From 66-474 sp035695065 (GTDB lineage Bacteria > Pseudomonadota > Gammaproteobacteria > Xanthomonadales > Rhodanobacteraceae), in assembly GCA_035695065.1 (NCBI GenBank), contig DASSEW010000022.1, forward strand, positions 1 to 64,000: 64,000 bases of DNA, in the 5' to 3' direction. A program made the translations under genes and the position numbers. The notes under the pieces were generated by a model. It made no database searches. It had not been told where the DNA came from and worked only from the letters and a program-made list of their open reading frames with translations. This document shows positions 17,692-25,506 of the stretch, one piece after another (within the stretch, counting starts at the first letter, position 1; each line of letters opens with the position of its first letter).

Positions 17692-19302
17692 TCAGGGACG
17701 ATTGCAAGACAACCGCTCCCGCGTGGCGGCGAACGTCACCGCCGGCGCGCGCTCCTGCGCCAACTGCAGGTTGACGCGCGTGGGTGCGAGATAAACCAGT
17801 TCGCCCGCGGCATCCAGCGCCAGGTTCGGCGCGTTCTTCTCGCGGAACTCCTCCAGCTTTCTCGCATCGTCGCAATGGATCCAGCGCGCGGTGACGACGC
17901 CCACCTGCTCGAACGCGGCATCGACGCCGTATTCGTCCTTCAGGCGATAAGCCACCACGTCGAACTGCAGCACGCCGACCGCGCCGAGGATCAGGTCGTT
18001 GCTCATCAGCGGCCTGAAGAACTGCGTCGCACCTTCCTCCGACAACTGTTCCAGGCCCTTCTGCAGCGCCTTCATCTTCAGCGGATCGCGGAGCCGCGCG
18101 CGGCGGAACAATTCAGGCGCGAAATTCGGAATACCGGTGAAGGAAAGCGCTTCGCCTTCGCTGAAGGTGTCGCCAATGGAAATCGTGCCGTGGTTGTGCA
18201 GGCCGATCACATCGCCCGGATAAGCGGTCTCCACGATCTCGCGATCCGACGCCATGAAGGTCAGCGCGTTGGCGAGCTTCACCTCCTTGTTGCCGCGCAC
18301 CTGCAGCGCCTTCATGCCGCTGCGGTACTGGCCCGAGCACACGCGCAGGAAGGCCACGCGGTCGCGATGCTGCGGGTCCATGTTCGCCTGGATCTTGAAT
18401 ACGAAGCCGGTGAGTTTGTCTTCCTGCGGCGCGACTTCGCGCGATGTGGTGGCGCGCGCCTTCGGGGGCGGCGCGTGCTCGACGAAGAAATCCAGCAGCG
18501 GCTGCACGCCGAAATTGTTGACGGCCGAGCCGAAGAACACCGGCGTCTGCTTGCCCGCGAGATACGCTTCCACGTCGAACGGATGCGAGGCGCCGCGCAC
18601 CAGCTCCAGTTCGTCACGCAGTTCGGCCAGCATCTCCGTACCAATGCGCGAAGCGAGCTCCGGGTCGTCCAGGCCCTTGAAGATCGTCGAGTCCTGTCGG
18701 GTGAAGTTGCGGCCCGGCTCGTACAGATGCACTTCGTCATCCAGCAGGTGATAGACGCCTTTCAGGCGTGAACCCATGCCGATCGGCCAGGTGATCGGCG
18801 CGCAGGCGATCTTCAGCACCGATTCCACTTCGTCCAGCAGTTCGATCGGCGCGCGACCTTCGCGATCGAGCTTGTTGATGAAGGTCATGATCGGCGTGTC
18901 GCGCAGGCGGCACACGTCCATCAACTTGATGGTGCGCTCCTCGACGCCTTTCGCGCAGTCGATCACCATCAGCGCCGAGTCCACGGCGGTCAGCACGCGG
19001 TAGGTGTCCTCGGAGAAATCCGCGTGGCCGGGGGTGTCGAGCAGGTTGACGATGCGGCCTTCGTAAGGGAACTGCATCACCGAGCTGGTGACGGAAATGC
19101 CGCGCTCCTTCTCCAGCGCCATCCAGTCGGAGGTCGCATGCCGGGCGGCCTTGCGCGACTTCACCGAGCCCGCCATCTGGATCGCGCCGCCGAACAACAG
19201 CAGTTTTTCGGTCAGCGTGGTCTTGCCCGCGTCGGGGTGCGAAATGATCGCGAAGGTGCGCCGGCGCGTGGTTTCGTGGAGATGGTCTGGCATGGAAAGC
19301 AT
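17692..19302 (-). CDS. prfC: Peptide chain release factor 3
   Basis: 536 aa. This translational GTPase recycles RF1 and RF2 from the ribosome after peptide release. G-domain motifs are ISHPDAGKTTLTEKLLL (G1), ERGISVTSSVM (G2), LLDTPGHADFSEDTYR (G3) and FINKLDREGR (G4). The RF3-specific KARATTSREVAPQEDKLTGFVFK and the C-terminal domain (LGAVGVLQFDVVAYRLKDEY) follow. The start is the ATG at 19302 or 19293 (MPDHLHETTRRRTFAI); neither is clearly favoured. It is divergent from metB and convergent with fadE. Confidence 0.97.
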   Translation of the reverse strand: MLSMPDHLHETTRRRTFAIISHPDAGKTTLTEKLLLFGGAIQMAGSVKSRKAARHATSDWMALEKERGISVTSSVMQFPYEGRIVNLLDTPGHADFSEDTYRVLTAVDSALMVIDCAKGVEERTIKLMDVCRLRDTPIMTFINKLDREGRAPIELLDEVESVLKIACAPITWPIGMGSRLKGVYHLLDDEVHLYEPGRNFTRQDSTIFKGLDDPELASRIGTEMLAELRDELELVRGASHPFDVEAYLAGKQTPVFFGSAVNNFGVQPLLDFFVEHAPPPKARATTSREVAPQEDKLTGFVFKIQANMDPQHRDRVAFLRVCSGQYRSGMKALQVRGNKEVKLANALTFMASDREIVETAYPGDVIGLHNHGTISIGDTFSEGEALSFTGIPNFAPELFRRARLRDPLKMKALQKGLEQLSEEGATQFFRPLMSNDLILGAVGVLQFDVVAYRLKDEYGVDAAFEQVGVVTARWIHCDDARKLEEFREKNAPNLALDAAGELVYLAPTRVNLQLAQERAPAVTFAATRERLSCNRP

Positions 19303-19338
19303 GGGTGAACAGTGAGGCGGGCATTGTAAAGGTGTTGG

Positions 19339-19388
19339 CGTAGGACGGGCACTGCCCGCCGAACGCGGCGGACGATGTCCGCCCTACG
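19339..19388. repeat. GTAGGGCGG-type palindromic repeat, copy C
   Basis: CGTAGGACGGGCACTGCCCGCC at the left and GGCGGACGATGTCCGCCCTACG at the right form two hairpins with inverted outer ends CGTAGG/CCTACG. It is the same family as the copies after fadE and hom. It sits between prfC and the metB control region and has no coding potential. Confidence 0.8.
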
Positions 19389-19411
19389 ACTACTGTAGCC
19401 ATATTACATTC

Positions 19412-19435
19412 GGACATATAGACGTCTAAACATCC
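19412..19435. promoter_or_regulatory. Candidate methionine-regulon operator upstream of the metB promoter
   Basis: A quasi-palindrome is centred on TAGACGTCTA (19419-19428). The 8-mer AGACGTCT equals the MetJ met-box consensus, and the flanking 8-mers GGACATAT and AAACATCC each match it at 5 of 8 positions, as in a tandem met-box array. It ends two bases before the predicted -35. MetJ is not usual in Xanthomonadales, so an ArsR-type SahR/SamR or other methionine regulator could bind instead. Confidence 0.45.
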
Positions 19436-19436
19436 A

Positions 19437-19465
19437 TTGACATGAAATGGCCGTGGCGCTAAAGT
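19437..19465 (+). promoter_or_regulatory. Predicted sigma-70 promoter of metB-hom
   Basis: Consensus -35 TTGACA at 19437-19442, a 17-base spacer, and TAAAGT at 19460-19465 as -10 (4 of 6). The predicted transcript start, near 19472, is five bases ahead of the first riboswitch stem, which supports the assignment. Confidence 0.65.
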
Positions 19466-19476
19466 GATCCTAAGCA

Positions 19477-19591
19477 ACCCATCAAGACCGGCGGAGGGAC
19501 AGGCCCTTTGAAGCCGGGGCAACCCGCGAATCGTTCGCAGGGTGCCAAATCCTGCGGAGATTCCGTTCAGGGGAGTCGCCGGGAGATGGGT
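19477..19591 (+). promoter_or_regulatory. SAM-I (S-box) riboswitch
   Basis: The conserved S-box core is present in order: AAGACCGGCGGAGGGACAGG, CCCTTTGAAGCCGGGGCAACC, then GCAGGGTGCCAAATCCTGC. A closing P1 helix is formed by ACCCATC (19477-19483) and GATGGGT (19585-19591). It binds S-adenosylmethionine and lowers expression of the downstream metB-hom operon. No U-tract terminator follows. The 90 bases to the start codon are GC-rich, and CTCCG in GACTCCGCC could pair with CGGAG of the ribosome binding site, so translational control is more likely (inference). Confidence 0.94.
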
Positions 19592-19680
19592 CGAAGCGCG
19601 GCCGCGCGAGTCCTCCTCCCGCGCGCGGTCGCGCCGAGACTCCGCCTCCCACGCAGGGATGCCAGAGACGGAGAACACGC

Positions 19681-20892
19681 ATGACCCTCGAGAATCGTTT
19701 CGCCGCGCCATCCGGCGGTTGCACCCGTGCGGTGCGCGCCGGCATCGACTGCGATGCCGCGCACGGTGCGGTGACGCCGCCACTGCACCTGTCCAGCAAT
19801 TTCGCCTTCGCCGGCTTCAACGGCAAGCGCGCCTATGACTACACGCGCAGCGGCAATCCCACGCGCGACCTGCTGGCGGATGCGCTGCGCGAGCTGGAGG
19901 GCGGCGCCGGCGCGGTGGTCACCTCCAGCGGCATGGCGGCGGTCGCGCTGGTGCTGGAGCTGGTGCCGCACGGATCCACGATCGTTGCCGCACACGATTG
20001 TTATGGCGGTACCTGGCGATTGCTCGACGCTTGGGCGAAGAAGAACCGCTTCCGCGTGCGCTTCGCGGATCTGACCGATCCGCTTGCGCTCGCCGCCGCG
20101 CTGGGCGAACAACCCGCGCTGGTATGGGTGGAGACGCCGTCGAATCCGTTGCTGCGCATCACCGATATCCGCCACGTCGCCCAGGCCGCGCACGCAGCCG
20201 GTGCGTTGTGCGTGGTGGACAACACCTTCCTCTCGCCGGTGCTGCAGCAGCCGCTGCGGTTGGGCGCGGACGTCGTGGTGCATTCGACGACGAAGTACAT
20301 CAACGGCCACAGCGATGTCGTCGGCGGCGCGGTGATCGCGAAGGATGCAGTGATCGCGGAGCAACTGAAGTGGTGGGGCAACTGCCTGGGGCTGACCGGC
20401 GCACCGTTCGACAGCTGGCTCACCTTGCGCGGGCTGCGCACCCTCTCCGCGCGGATGCGCGCGCATCAGGAAAACACCGCCGGGATCGCCGCGCTGTTGC
20501 AGGCGCATCCCGCCGTCGTGCATGTCTACTGGCCCGGCTTGCAGGAGCACCCCGGCCACTATTGCGCCGCCCGCCAGCAGTCGGGATTCGGCGCAATGCT
20601 GAGCTTCGAACTGCACGGCGGCGAGGCGGCGGTGCGCGCTTTCGTCGACGGCTTGCGTTGCATCACGCTGGCCGAATCATTGGGTGGCGTGGAAAGCCTG
20701 ATCGCGCATCCTGCGACCATGACGCACGCGTCCATGAGTGCCGAGGCGCGGCATACCGCCGGCATTTCCGACGCGCTGCTGCGCCTCTCGGTCGGCATCG
20801 AGGATGCCGATGATCTGTGCGCCGATCTCGGAGCCGCGCTGGAACGTGCGGCGCAGGCTTGCGAAAAGCACCCCGTCGAGGTGACACCATGA
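19681..20892 (+). CDS. metB: Cystathionine gamma-synthase / O-succinylhomoserine (thiol)-lyase
   Basis: 403 aa, PLP fold type I of the Cys/Met metabolism family. It joins O-succinyl- or O-acetylhomoserine with cysteine (or sulfide) on the route to methionine. Motifs: YDYTRSGNPTRDLL, VTSSGMAAVALVL, WVETPSNPLLRITDI, VVDNTFLSPVLQQPL, the PLP lysine K205 in VVHSTTKYINGHSDVVGG, and SLGGVESLIAHPATMTHASM. ACGGAG precedes the ATG. The SAM riboswitch upstream fits methionine biosynthesis. The stop overlaps the hom start as ATGA. Sequence alone does not separate cystathionine synthase from sulfhydrylase activity. Confidence 0.94.
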   Translation: MTLENRFAAPSGGCTRAVRAGIDCDAAHGAVTPPLHLSSNFAFAGFNGKRAYDYTRSGNPTRDLLADALRELEGGAGAVVTSSGMAAVALVLELVPHGSTIVAAHDCYGGTWRLLDAWAKKNRFRVRFADLTDPLALAAALGEQPALVWVETPSNPLLRITDIRHVAQAAHAAGALCVVDNTFLSPVLQQPLRLGADVVVHSTTKYINGHSDVVGGAVIAKDAVIAEQLKWWGNCLGLTGAPFDSWLTLRGLRTLSARMRAHQENTAGIAALLQAHPAVVHVYWPGLQEHPGHYCAARQQSGFGAMLSFELHGGEAAVRAFVDGLRCITLAESLGGVESLIAHPATMTHASMSAEARHTAGISDALLRLSVGIEDADDLCADLGAALERAAQACEKHPVEVTP

Positions 20893-21986
20893 ACGCACGA
20901 GTTTCGCTTCCGAATCATTCGCGGATCGGGGTGGTGCTGCTCGGTACCGGCGCGGTCGGCCAGGTGCTGCTGCAGCAACTGGGTCCCGCAAGCCGCGCCG
21001 GCGTGGCCCTGGTGGGCGTGGCGAATTCGCGCAAGCAGGTTGCGGATCAAAACGGGCTGAGCGTCGCGAATGCTCGCGCGCAGCTGGATTCCCGTGGCGA
21101 GTCGCGCGACGATGAAGCACTGCTCGCTGCACTGGATGCATTCCAGTGCGATCGGCGAGTGATCATCGATGCCACCGCTTCGGTGGAAGTGGCGGACAAA
21201 CATGCCGAATGGCTGCGCGCCGGTTTCGACGTGGTCACCGCGAACAAGCCCGCCGTGGGCGGTGCGCTGACCGCGTGGCAGGCGGTGCAGAACGGTGCGC
21301 GCGCCGGCGACAGCAGCTACGGCGATTCGGCCACGGTCGGCGCCGGTCTGCCGGTGCTCTCGACCTTGCGGCGACTGCGCGGCGCCTGTGATCGCCTGCT
21401 CGCGCTGGAGGGCGTGTTCTCAGGTTCGCTGTCGTGGCTATTCAACCATTTCGACGGTACGCGACCGTTCTCGGCACTGCTGGCCGAAGCGCGTGCGTGG
21501 GGTTACACCGAGCCCGATCCGCGCGCGGATTTGTCGGGCGGGGATGTCGCGCGCAAGCTGCTGATCCTCGCGCGCGCGTCCGGCTACGCGCTGGACGAGC
21601 ACGAAGTGGAAATCGAAAACCTCGTGCCGCCCGAATTGCGCGACGTGGATGCCGATACATTCCGCGCGCGTGCAAGCGAACTCGACGAAGCGCTTGCGGC
21701 GCGGTTGAACGGGGCACGCGCGAACGGCAAGGTGCTGCGCTTCCTCGCGCAGCTGGACGCACGCGGCCACGCGCGTGTCGGCCTGTGCGAAGTGGATGCG
21801 ACGCATCCGGCGGCGCGGCTGAGCGGTTGCGACAACCTGTTCGCGCTCACCACCACGCGCTATCACGCACGGCCGCTGGTGATCCAGGGCGCGGGCGCCG
21901 GGCCGGAGGTCACCGCGCAGGCGTTGCTGGCCGACGTGCTGGCCTTGCGCGAACGCATTTCCGCGCCGCTGGCGCTAGCAGTGTAG
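20889..21986 (+). CDS. hom: Homoserine dehydrogenase
   Basis: 365 aa. It reduces aspartate semialdehyde to homoserine with NAD(P)H, supplying the metB substrate pathway. The N-terminal Rossmann motif is VVLLGTGAVGQVLLQQL. The catalytic domain has VVTANKPAVGG, YGDSATVGAGLPVLSTLRRL, LEGVFSGSLSWLFNHFDG and YTEPDPRADLSGGDVARKLLILAR. There is no fused aspartokinase domain and no C-terminal ACT domain, so it is the short form resembling the dehydrogenase half of ThrA. The ATG overlaps the metB stop (ATGA). The TAG stop is part of a palindromic repeat. Confidence 0.95.
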   Translation: MNARVSLPNHSRIGVVLLGTGAVGQVLLQQLGPASRAGVALVGVANSRKQVADQNGLSVANARAQLDSRGESRDDEALLAALDAFQCDRRVIIDATASVEVADKHAEWLRAGFDVVTANKPAVGGALTAWQAVQNGARAGDSSYGDSATVGAGLPVLSTLRRLRGACDRLLALEGVFSGSLSWLFNHFDGTRPFSALLAEARAWGYTEPDPRADLSGGDVARKLLILARASGYALDEHEVEIENLVPPELRDVDADTFRARASELDEALAARLNGARANGKVLRFLAQLDARGHARVGLCEVDATHPAARLSGCDNLFALTTTRYHARPLVIQGAGAGPEVTAQALLADVLALRERISAPLALAV

Positions 21987-22046
21987 GGTGGACACCGTCC
22001 GCCGTTCTGCCGTCCGGGGCGGCGGCGGGCGAATGCCCGCGCTACG
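21983..22046. repeat. GTAGGGCGG-type palindromic repeat, copy D
   Basis: GTAGGGTGGACACCGTCC at the left and GCGGGCGAATGCCCGCGCTACG at the right form the two-hairpin layout of this repeat family, with slightly diverged outer ends. It fills the whole gap between the convergent hom and permease genes and supplies the TAG stop codon of hom. It may also act as a bidirectional transcript-end structure. Confidence 0.8.
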
Positions 22047-22047
22047 A

Positions 22048-23664
22048 TCAGTCCTTCAACATCGCCGAAGGATCGGCGACGGCCTGCTCGACATCCGGCG
22101 TGCGCCAGCCGCAGGCCAGCCCCCAGGCGAAGAATCCGAGCGCGACGATCGCGACGACAGCCAGGTCACAGCCGAACGGGATGTAGTTCTGCCCGCCGAA
22201 CTTCTCGCTGCCGGCCCACGACAACGCTGCGATCGCCGGCAGGTAGAAGATCATCCAGGCGGCGCCGCGCAGCTGCTGACCCATGTGCAGGCGACCGCGC
22301 TTGAGCGTGTAGTACAACCAGATCGGCAGCGCCACCACCATCAGCAGGATGATCTCGCCGGTGCGCGGCCAGCGCGCCCAGTACAGCAGCTCCGTTGCGA
22401 ACACGAACGCGCACGCAGCCACGATCGTCAATCCCGGTACACGCAACGGGCGATGCAGTTCCGGTGCGGTGCGTCGCAGCACCGAGACGCTGACGGGGCC
22501 GGTCAAATACGAAATGATCGTCGCCACCGAAATCACTTCCGCGAGCGTCGCCCAGCCGCGGAAGAAGAACAGGAAGATGAAGGCGACCACCAGGTTCAAC
22601 CACATCGCCGGACGCGGAATGCCCCAGCGCGGATGCACCTTGCCGAACACCGCCGGCAGCGTGCCGTTGCGTTCCATGCCGTAGATCATGCGTGCGGTGG
22701 TGGCGGTGTACGTTGCGCCGGTGCCGCTCGGGCTGATGAACGCATCCGAGTACAGCAGCAACGCGAGCCAGTTGAGGTTCAAGGCGATCGCGAGTTCCGC
22801 GAACGGCGAGCTGTAGGCGAGCGAAGCCCAGCCGCCGGTGGCGAGCTGCGCCGGATCCACCGCGCCCAGGAAGGCGACCTGCAGAAGAAGATAAACGATC
22901 GTCGCCAGCAGGATCGAACCGATCACCGCGATCGGCACGCTGCGACCCGGGTTGCGCGCCTCGCCCGCGAGATTCACCGGGCTCTGGAAACCGTTGAAGC
23001 TGAACACGATGCCGCTGATCGCAACCGCCGTGAGCACCGCGGACATGCTGATGGCGTGCGCGCCACCGTGCGCGCCGATGTGGAAATTCTCGGGATGGAA
23101 GGACGTCGCCATCAGCACGATCGCGGTCAGTGCCGGCACGATCAGCTTGTAGAACGTGATCGCCGTATTGGCCTTGGCGAACAGTTTCACGCTCCAGAAG
23201 TTCAGCAGGAAGTAGACGATCACCAGCGCCGCGGCGATCGCGAGGCCCGTGGCGCTCAACTCGCCGTGGCCGCCCGGCGCGCGATGGAACAGGTCCTGCG
23301 CCCACGCCCATGGCCACGACGACATGTATTGCACCGAGGCTTCCGCTTCCACCGGGATCACGGATGCGATCGCGATCCAGTTGGCCCACGCGGCGATGAA
23401 GCCGACCAGCGTGCCGTGCGAATACTGGCCGTAGCGCACCATGCCGCCGGATTCGGGGAACATCGCGCCGAGCTCGGCGTAGGTCACCGCGATGAACAGG
23501 ATCACCACCGCGCCGATCACCCACGCCCAGATCGCGCCGGGTCCGGCAAGTTGCGCGGCGCGCCACGCGCCGAACAGCCAGCCCGACCCGATGATCGAGC
23601 CCAGGCCTGTGAACATCAGCGCAAGCGTTCCGACATGGCGCCGGATGGCGAATTCATTGGACAT
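22048..23664 (-). CDS. APC-family amino acid permease
   Basis: 538 aa with about 12 hydrophobic segments, beginning FAIRRHVGTLALMFTGLGSIIGSGWLFGAW, the typical first helix of amino acid/polyamine/organocation transporters with the substrate-binding GSIIGSG turn. Other landmarks are FIAVTYAELGAMFPESGGMVRYG, GFQSPVNLAGEARNPGRSVPIA and ISPSGTGATYTATTARMIYGMERNG. It resides in the inner membrane. The start at 23664 has GAGGGGGT upstream. The substrate is not deducible, although the location next to the methionine operon makes an amino acid plausible. Confidence 0.93.
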   Translation of the reverse strand: MSNEFAIRRHVGTLALMFTGLGSIIGSGWLFGAWRAAQLAGPGAIWAWVIGAVVILFIAVTYAELGAMFPESGGMVRYGQYSHGTLVGFIAAWANWIAIASVIPVEAEASVQYMSSWPWAWAQDLFHRAPGGHGELSATGLAIAAALVIVYFLLNFWSVKLFAKANTAITFYKLIVPALTAIVLMATSFHPENFHIGAHGGAHAISMSAVLTAVAISGIVFSFNGFQSPVNLAGEARNPGRSVPIAVIGSILLATIVYLLLQVAFLGAVDPAQLATGGWASLAYSSPFAELAIALNLNWLALLLYSDAFISPSGTGATYTATTARMIYGMERNGTLPAVFGKVHPRWGIPRPAMWLNLVVAFIFLFFFRGWATLAEVISVATIISYLTGPVSVSVLRRTAPELHRPLRVPGLTIVAACAFVFATELLYWARWPRTGEIILLMVVALPIWLYYTLKRGRLHMGQQLRGAAWMIFYLPAIAALSWAGSEKFGGQNYIPFGCDLAVVAIVALGFFAWGLACGWRTPDVEQAVADPSAMLKD

Positions 23665-23753
23665 GGATGGACCCCCTCGTGCGTGAACCATCCATGGCGT
23701 GTCTGCGCGGGATGATCGCAGATCGCGCGGCGGGAGTCAGCGTGACGTTTGCG

Positions 23754-25088
23754 CTAGACCGAGTCGAAGGCTTCGCGCGTCAGGTTGATGGGCTCGCCCT
23801 GCGTGCATACGACGTCATCCTCGATGCGGATACCGCCGTAAGCCCGGAACGCATCCACCTTCGCCCAGTTGACGTCGCGTGCCGCCGGCTTCGCACGCAA
23901 TTCTTCCAGCAGCATGTCGATGAAATACAACCCCGGCTCGATGGTGGTGACCATGCCCGGTTGCAGTTCGCGGGTGAGCCGCAAGTACGGATGGCCTTCC
24001 GGCTTGGCGATGCTGCCGCCGCGCTCGTCGCGCTGGAACCCCGCGACGTCGTGCACCTGGATGCCGAGCAGGTGGCCGAGGCCGTGCGGGAAGAACGTGC
24101 TGGAGATGCCGTTCGCCACCGCGGCTTCCGCGCTGCAGGTGATGAAGCCCTGCTCGTGCATGGCCTGCATCAATACGTGATGCGCATGGATGTGCAATTC
24201 GGGATAACTCTGGCCGGCGCGGACCATCGCGCAGAAGCCCTGCTGCGCGCGCTCCACGGCATCGACCAGCGACTGGAATTCCTTCGCATCCGCGGCGGCA
24301 TAAGTGCGGGTGATGTCGGAGTTGTAACCGTGGAACTGCCCGCCGGCGTCGATCAGGAACGAATGCGCGTGTGCAGGCGGATTGCGATCGAAGTGCGAGT
24401 AGTGCAGCACCGCGCCGTGGCGATCCAGCGCGATGATGTTGTCGTAGGGCAACTGGTGTTCGGCCAGGTGCGTCGCCGCGAGATAGGCGATATGGATTTC
24501 GAATTCGGAAGCGCCGTCGCGGAACGCGGCTTGCGCGGCCACGTGCCCGCGCGCGCCGATCCTGCTGGCCACGCGCAGCATGCTGAGCTCGTATTCGGTC
24601 TTGAACGAACGCTGCCAGTGCAGGTAGTCCATCAGCATTTGCGGGTTGTTCGGCGCGTAGCCCTCCAGCGCAGCGGTCGCGTCACCGACGATCGCGCAGC
24701 GCGCGGCATCCTTCGGCAGGTGCGTGCGCGCTTCCTCCGCGCTGCGGATGGTGACGATCTCTAAGTGTTCCACCCAGTAACCCGCGGGCGCTGCCGGCAC
24801 CACGTGCCAGTAGTCGTGCGGTTGCAGGAAGACCAGCTTCAGCTTCGCGCCCGGCGTGTAGACGATCCAGCTTCCCGGCGCATCGGTCAGCGGCAGCCAC
24901 TGCACGAAATGCGGGTTGGCGCGGAACGGGTAATACGAATCGTCGAGGAAACGTAGCACCGGCCGGCCCGCGGCGATCACCAGGTGATCGCGCTGCGCGC
25001 GTTGCAGCGCGGCCTCGGCGCGACGCTTCAACTCGGAGAGGTGCGCGGGATAAAGGCCTGCGAGATTGTCCTGCGGCGCGGCGGTCAT
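23754..25088 (-). CDS. pepQ: Xaa-Pro dipeptidase
   Basis: 444 aa, very close to the usual PepQ length. This cytosolic M24 metallopeptidase cleaves Xaa-Pro dipeptides. The pita-bread fold shows its metal ligands: DAGGQFHGYNSDITRTY (two Asp), HGLGHLLGIQVHD (His), TTIEPGLYFID (Glu) and GGIRIEDDVVCT (Glu). The N-terminal domain (YPAHLSELKRRAEAALQRA, YYPFRANPHFVQWLPL) is PepQ-specific. The ATG at 25088 fits the family start; the frame stays open further upstream. The Shine-Dalgarno sequence is weak. Confidence 0.95.
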   Translation of the reverse strand: MTAAPQDNLAGLYPAHLSELKRRAEAALQRAQRDHLVIAAGRPVLRFLDDSYYPFRANPHFVQWLPLTDAPGSWIVYTPGAKLKLVFLQPHDYWHVVPAAPAGYWVEHLEIVTIRSAEEARTHLPKDAARCAIVGDATAALEGYAPNNPQMLMDYLHWQRSFKTEYELSMLRVASRIGARGHVAAQAAFRDGASEFEIHIAYLAATHLAEHQLPYDNIIALDRHGAVLHYSHFDRNPPAHAHSFLIDAGGQFHGYNSDITRTYAAADAKEFQSLVDAVERAQQGFCAMVRAGQSYPELHIHAHHVLMQAMHEQGFITCSAEAAVANGISSTFFPHGLGHLLGIQVHDVAGFQRDERGGSIAKPEGHPYLRLTRELQPGMVTTIEPGLYFIDMLLEELRAKPAARDVNWAKVDAFRAYGGIRIEDDVVCTQGEPINLTREAFDSV

Positions 25089-25158
25089 GGCGGCATCGTG
25101 ATTGCGGAAAGCGTCATGGTGCCGCGAAGCACCGCGCAGTGCAAAACCTCGGTTCTGC

Positions 25159-25506
25159 TTACTGCTGCTCGGGTTCGTCCAGCCATTCACTCAGCACCGC
25201 GCCGTCCGCCTCCGACAGCGCGATGATGCGCAGCCCGGCCCAGTGCTGGCCCGGCACCGCGGCCGGCTCGCTCCACTGCTCGTGCACGCCGGCTTCCAGC
25301 AGCCGCAGGCGGCCTTCGCGGTCGGGCAGGTGGAAGCGCACCTGGTAAAGCGCATCGGCAGTGAGCGTGCGGCGCCCGATCAGCATCATGCCGTTGCGCG
25401 AGAGATTGCCGATGCGGCCGATGTTCTCGCCGGTCAGCGCGTCGCTGACTTCGATCGAGTCCAGCGCGGCCTTGCGCGTGGCGCGGCGTTGTTCGGAAGT
25501 GCTCAT
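25159..25506 (-). CDS. PilZ-domain protein, copy 1
   Basis: 115 aa consisting of one PilZ domain. Both cyclic-di-GMP binding signatures are present: RRATR (RxxxR) at the start and NLSRNG (D/N-x-S-x-x-G). AVPGQHWAGLRII is the conserved strand near the end. It starts with MSTSEQRR, overlapping the stop of the upstream DUF1631 gene by 4 bases, so the two are coupled. A closely related copy at 27825 follows a second DUF1631 gene. It is probably a c-di-GMP-responsive partner of the DUF1631 protein. Confidence 0.9.
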   Translation of the reverse strand: MSTSEQRRATRKAALDSIEVSDALTGENIGRIGNLSRNGMMLIGRRTLTADALYQVRFHLPDREGRLRLLEAGVHEQWSEPAAVPGQHWAGLRIIALSEADGAVLSEWLDEPEQQ

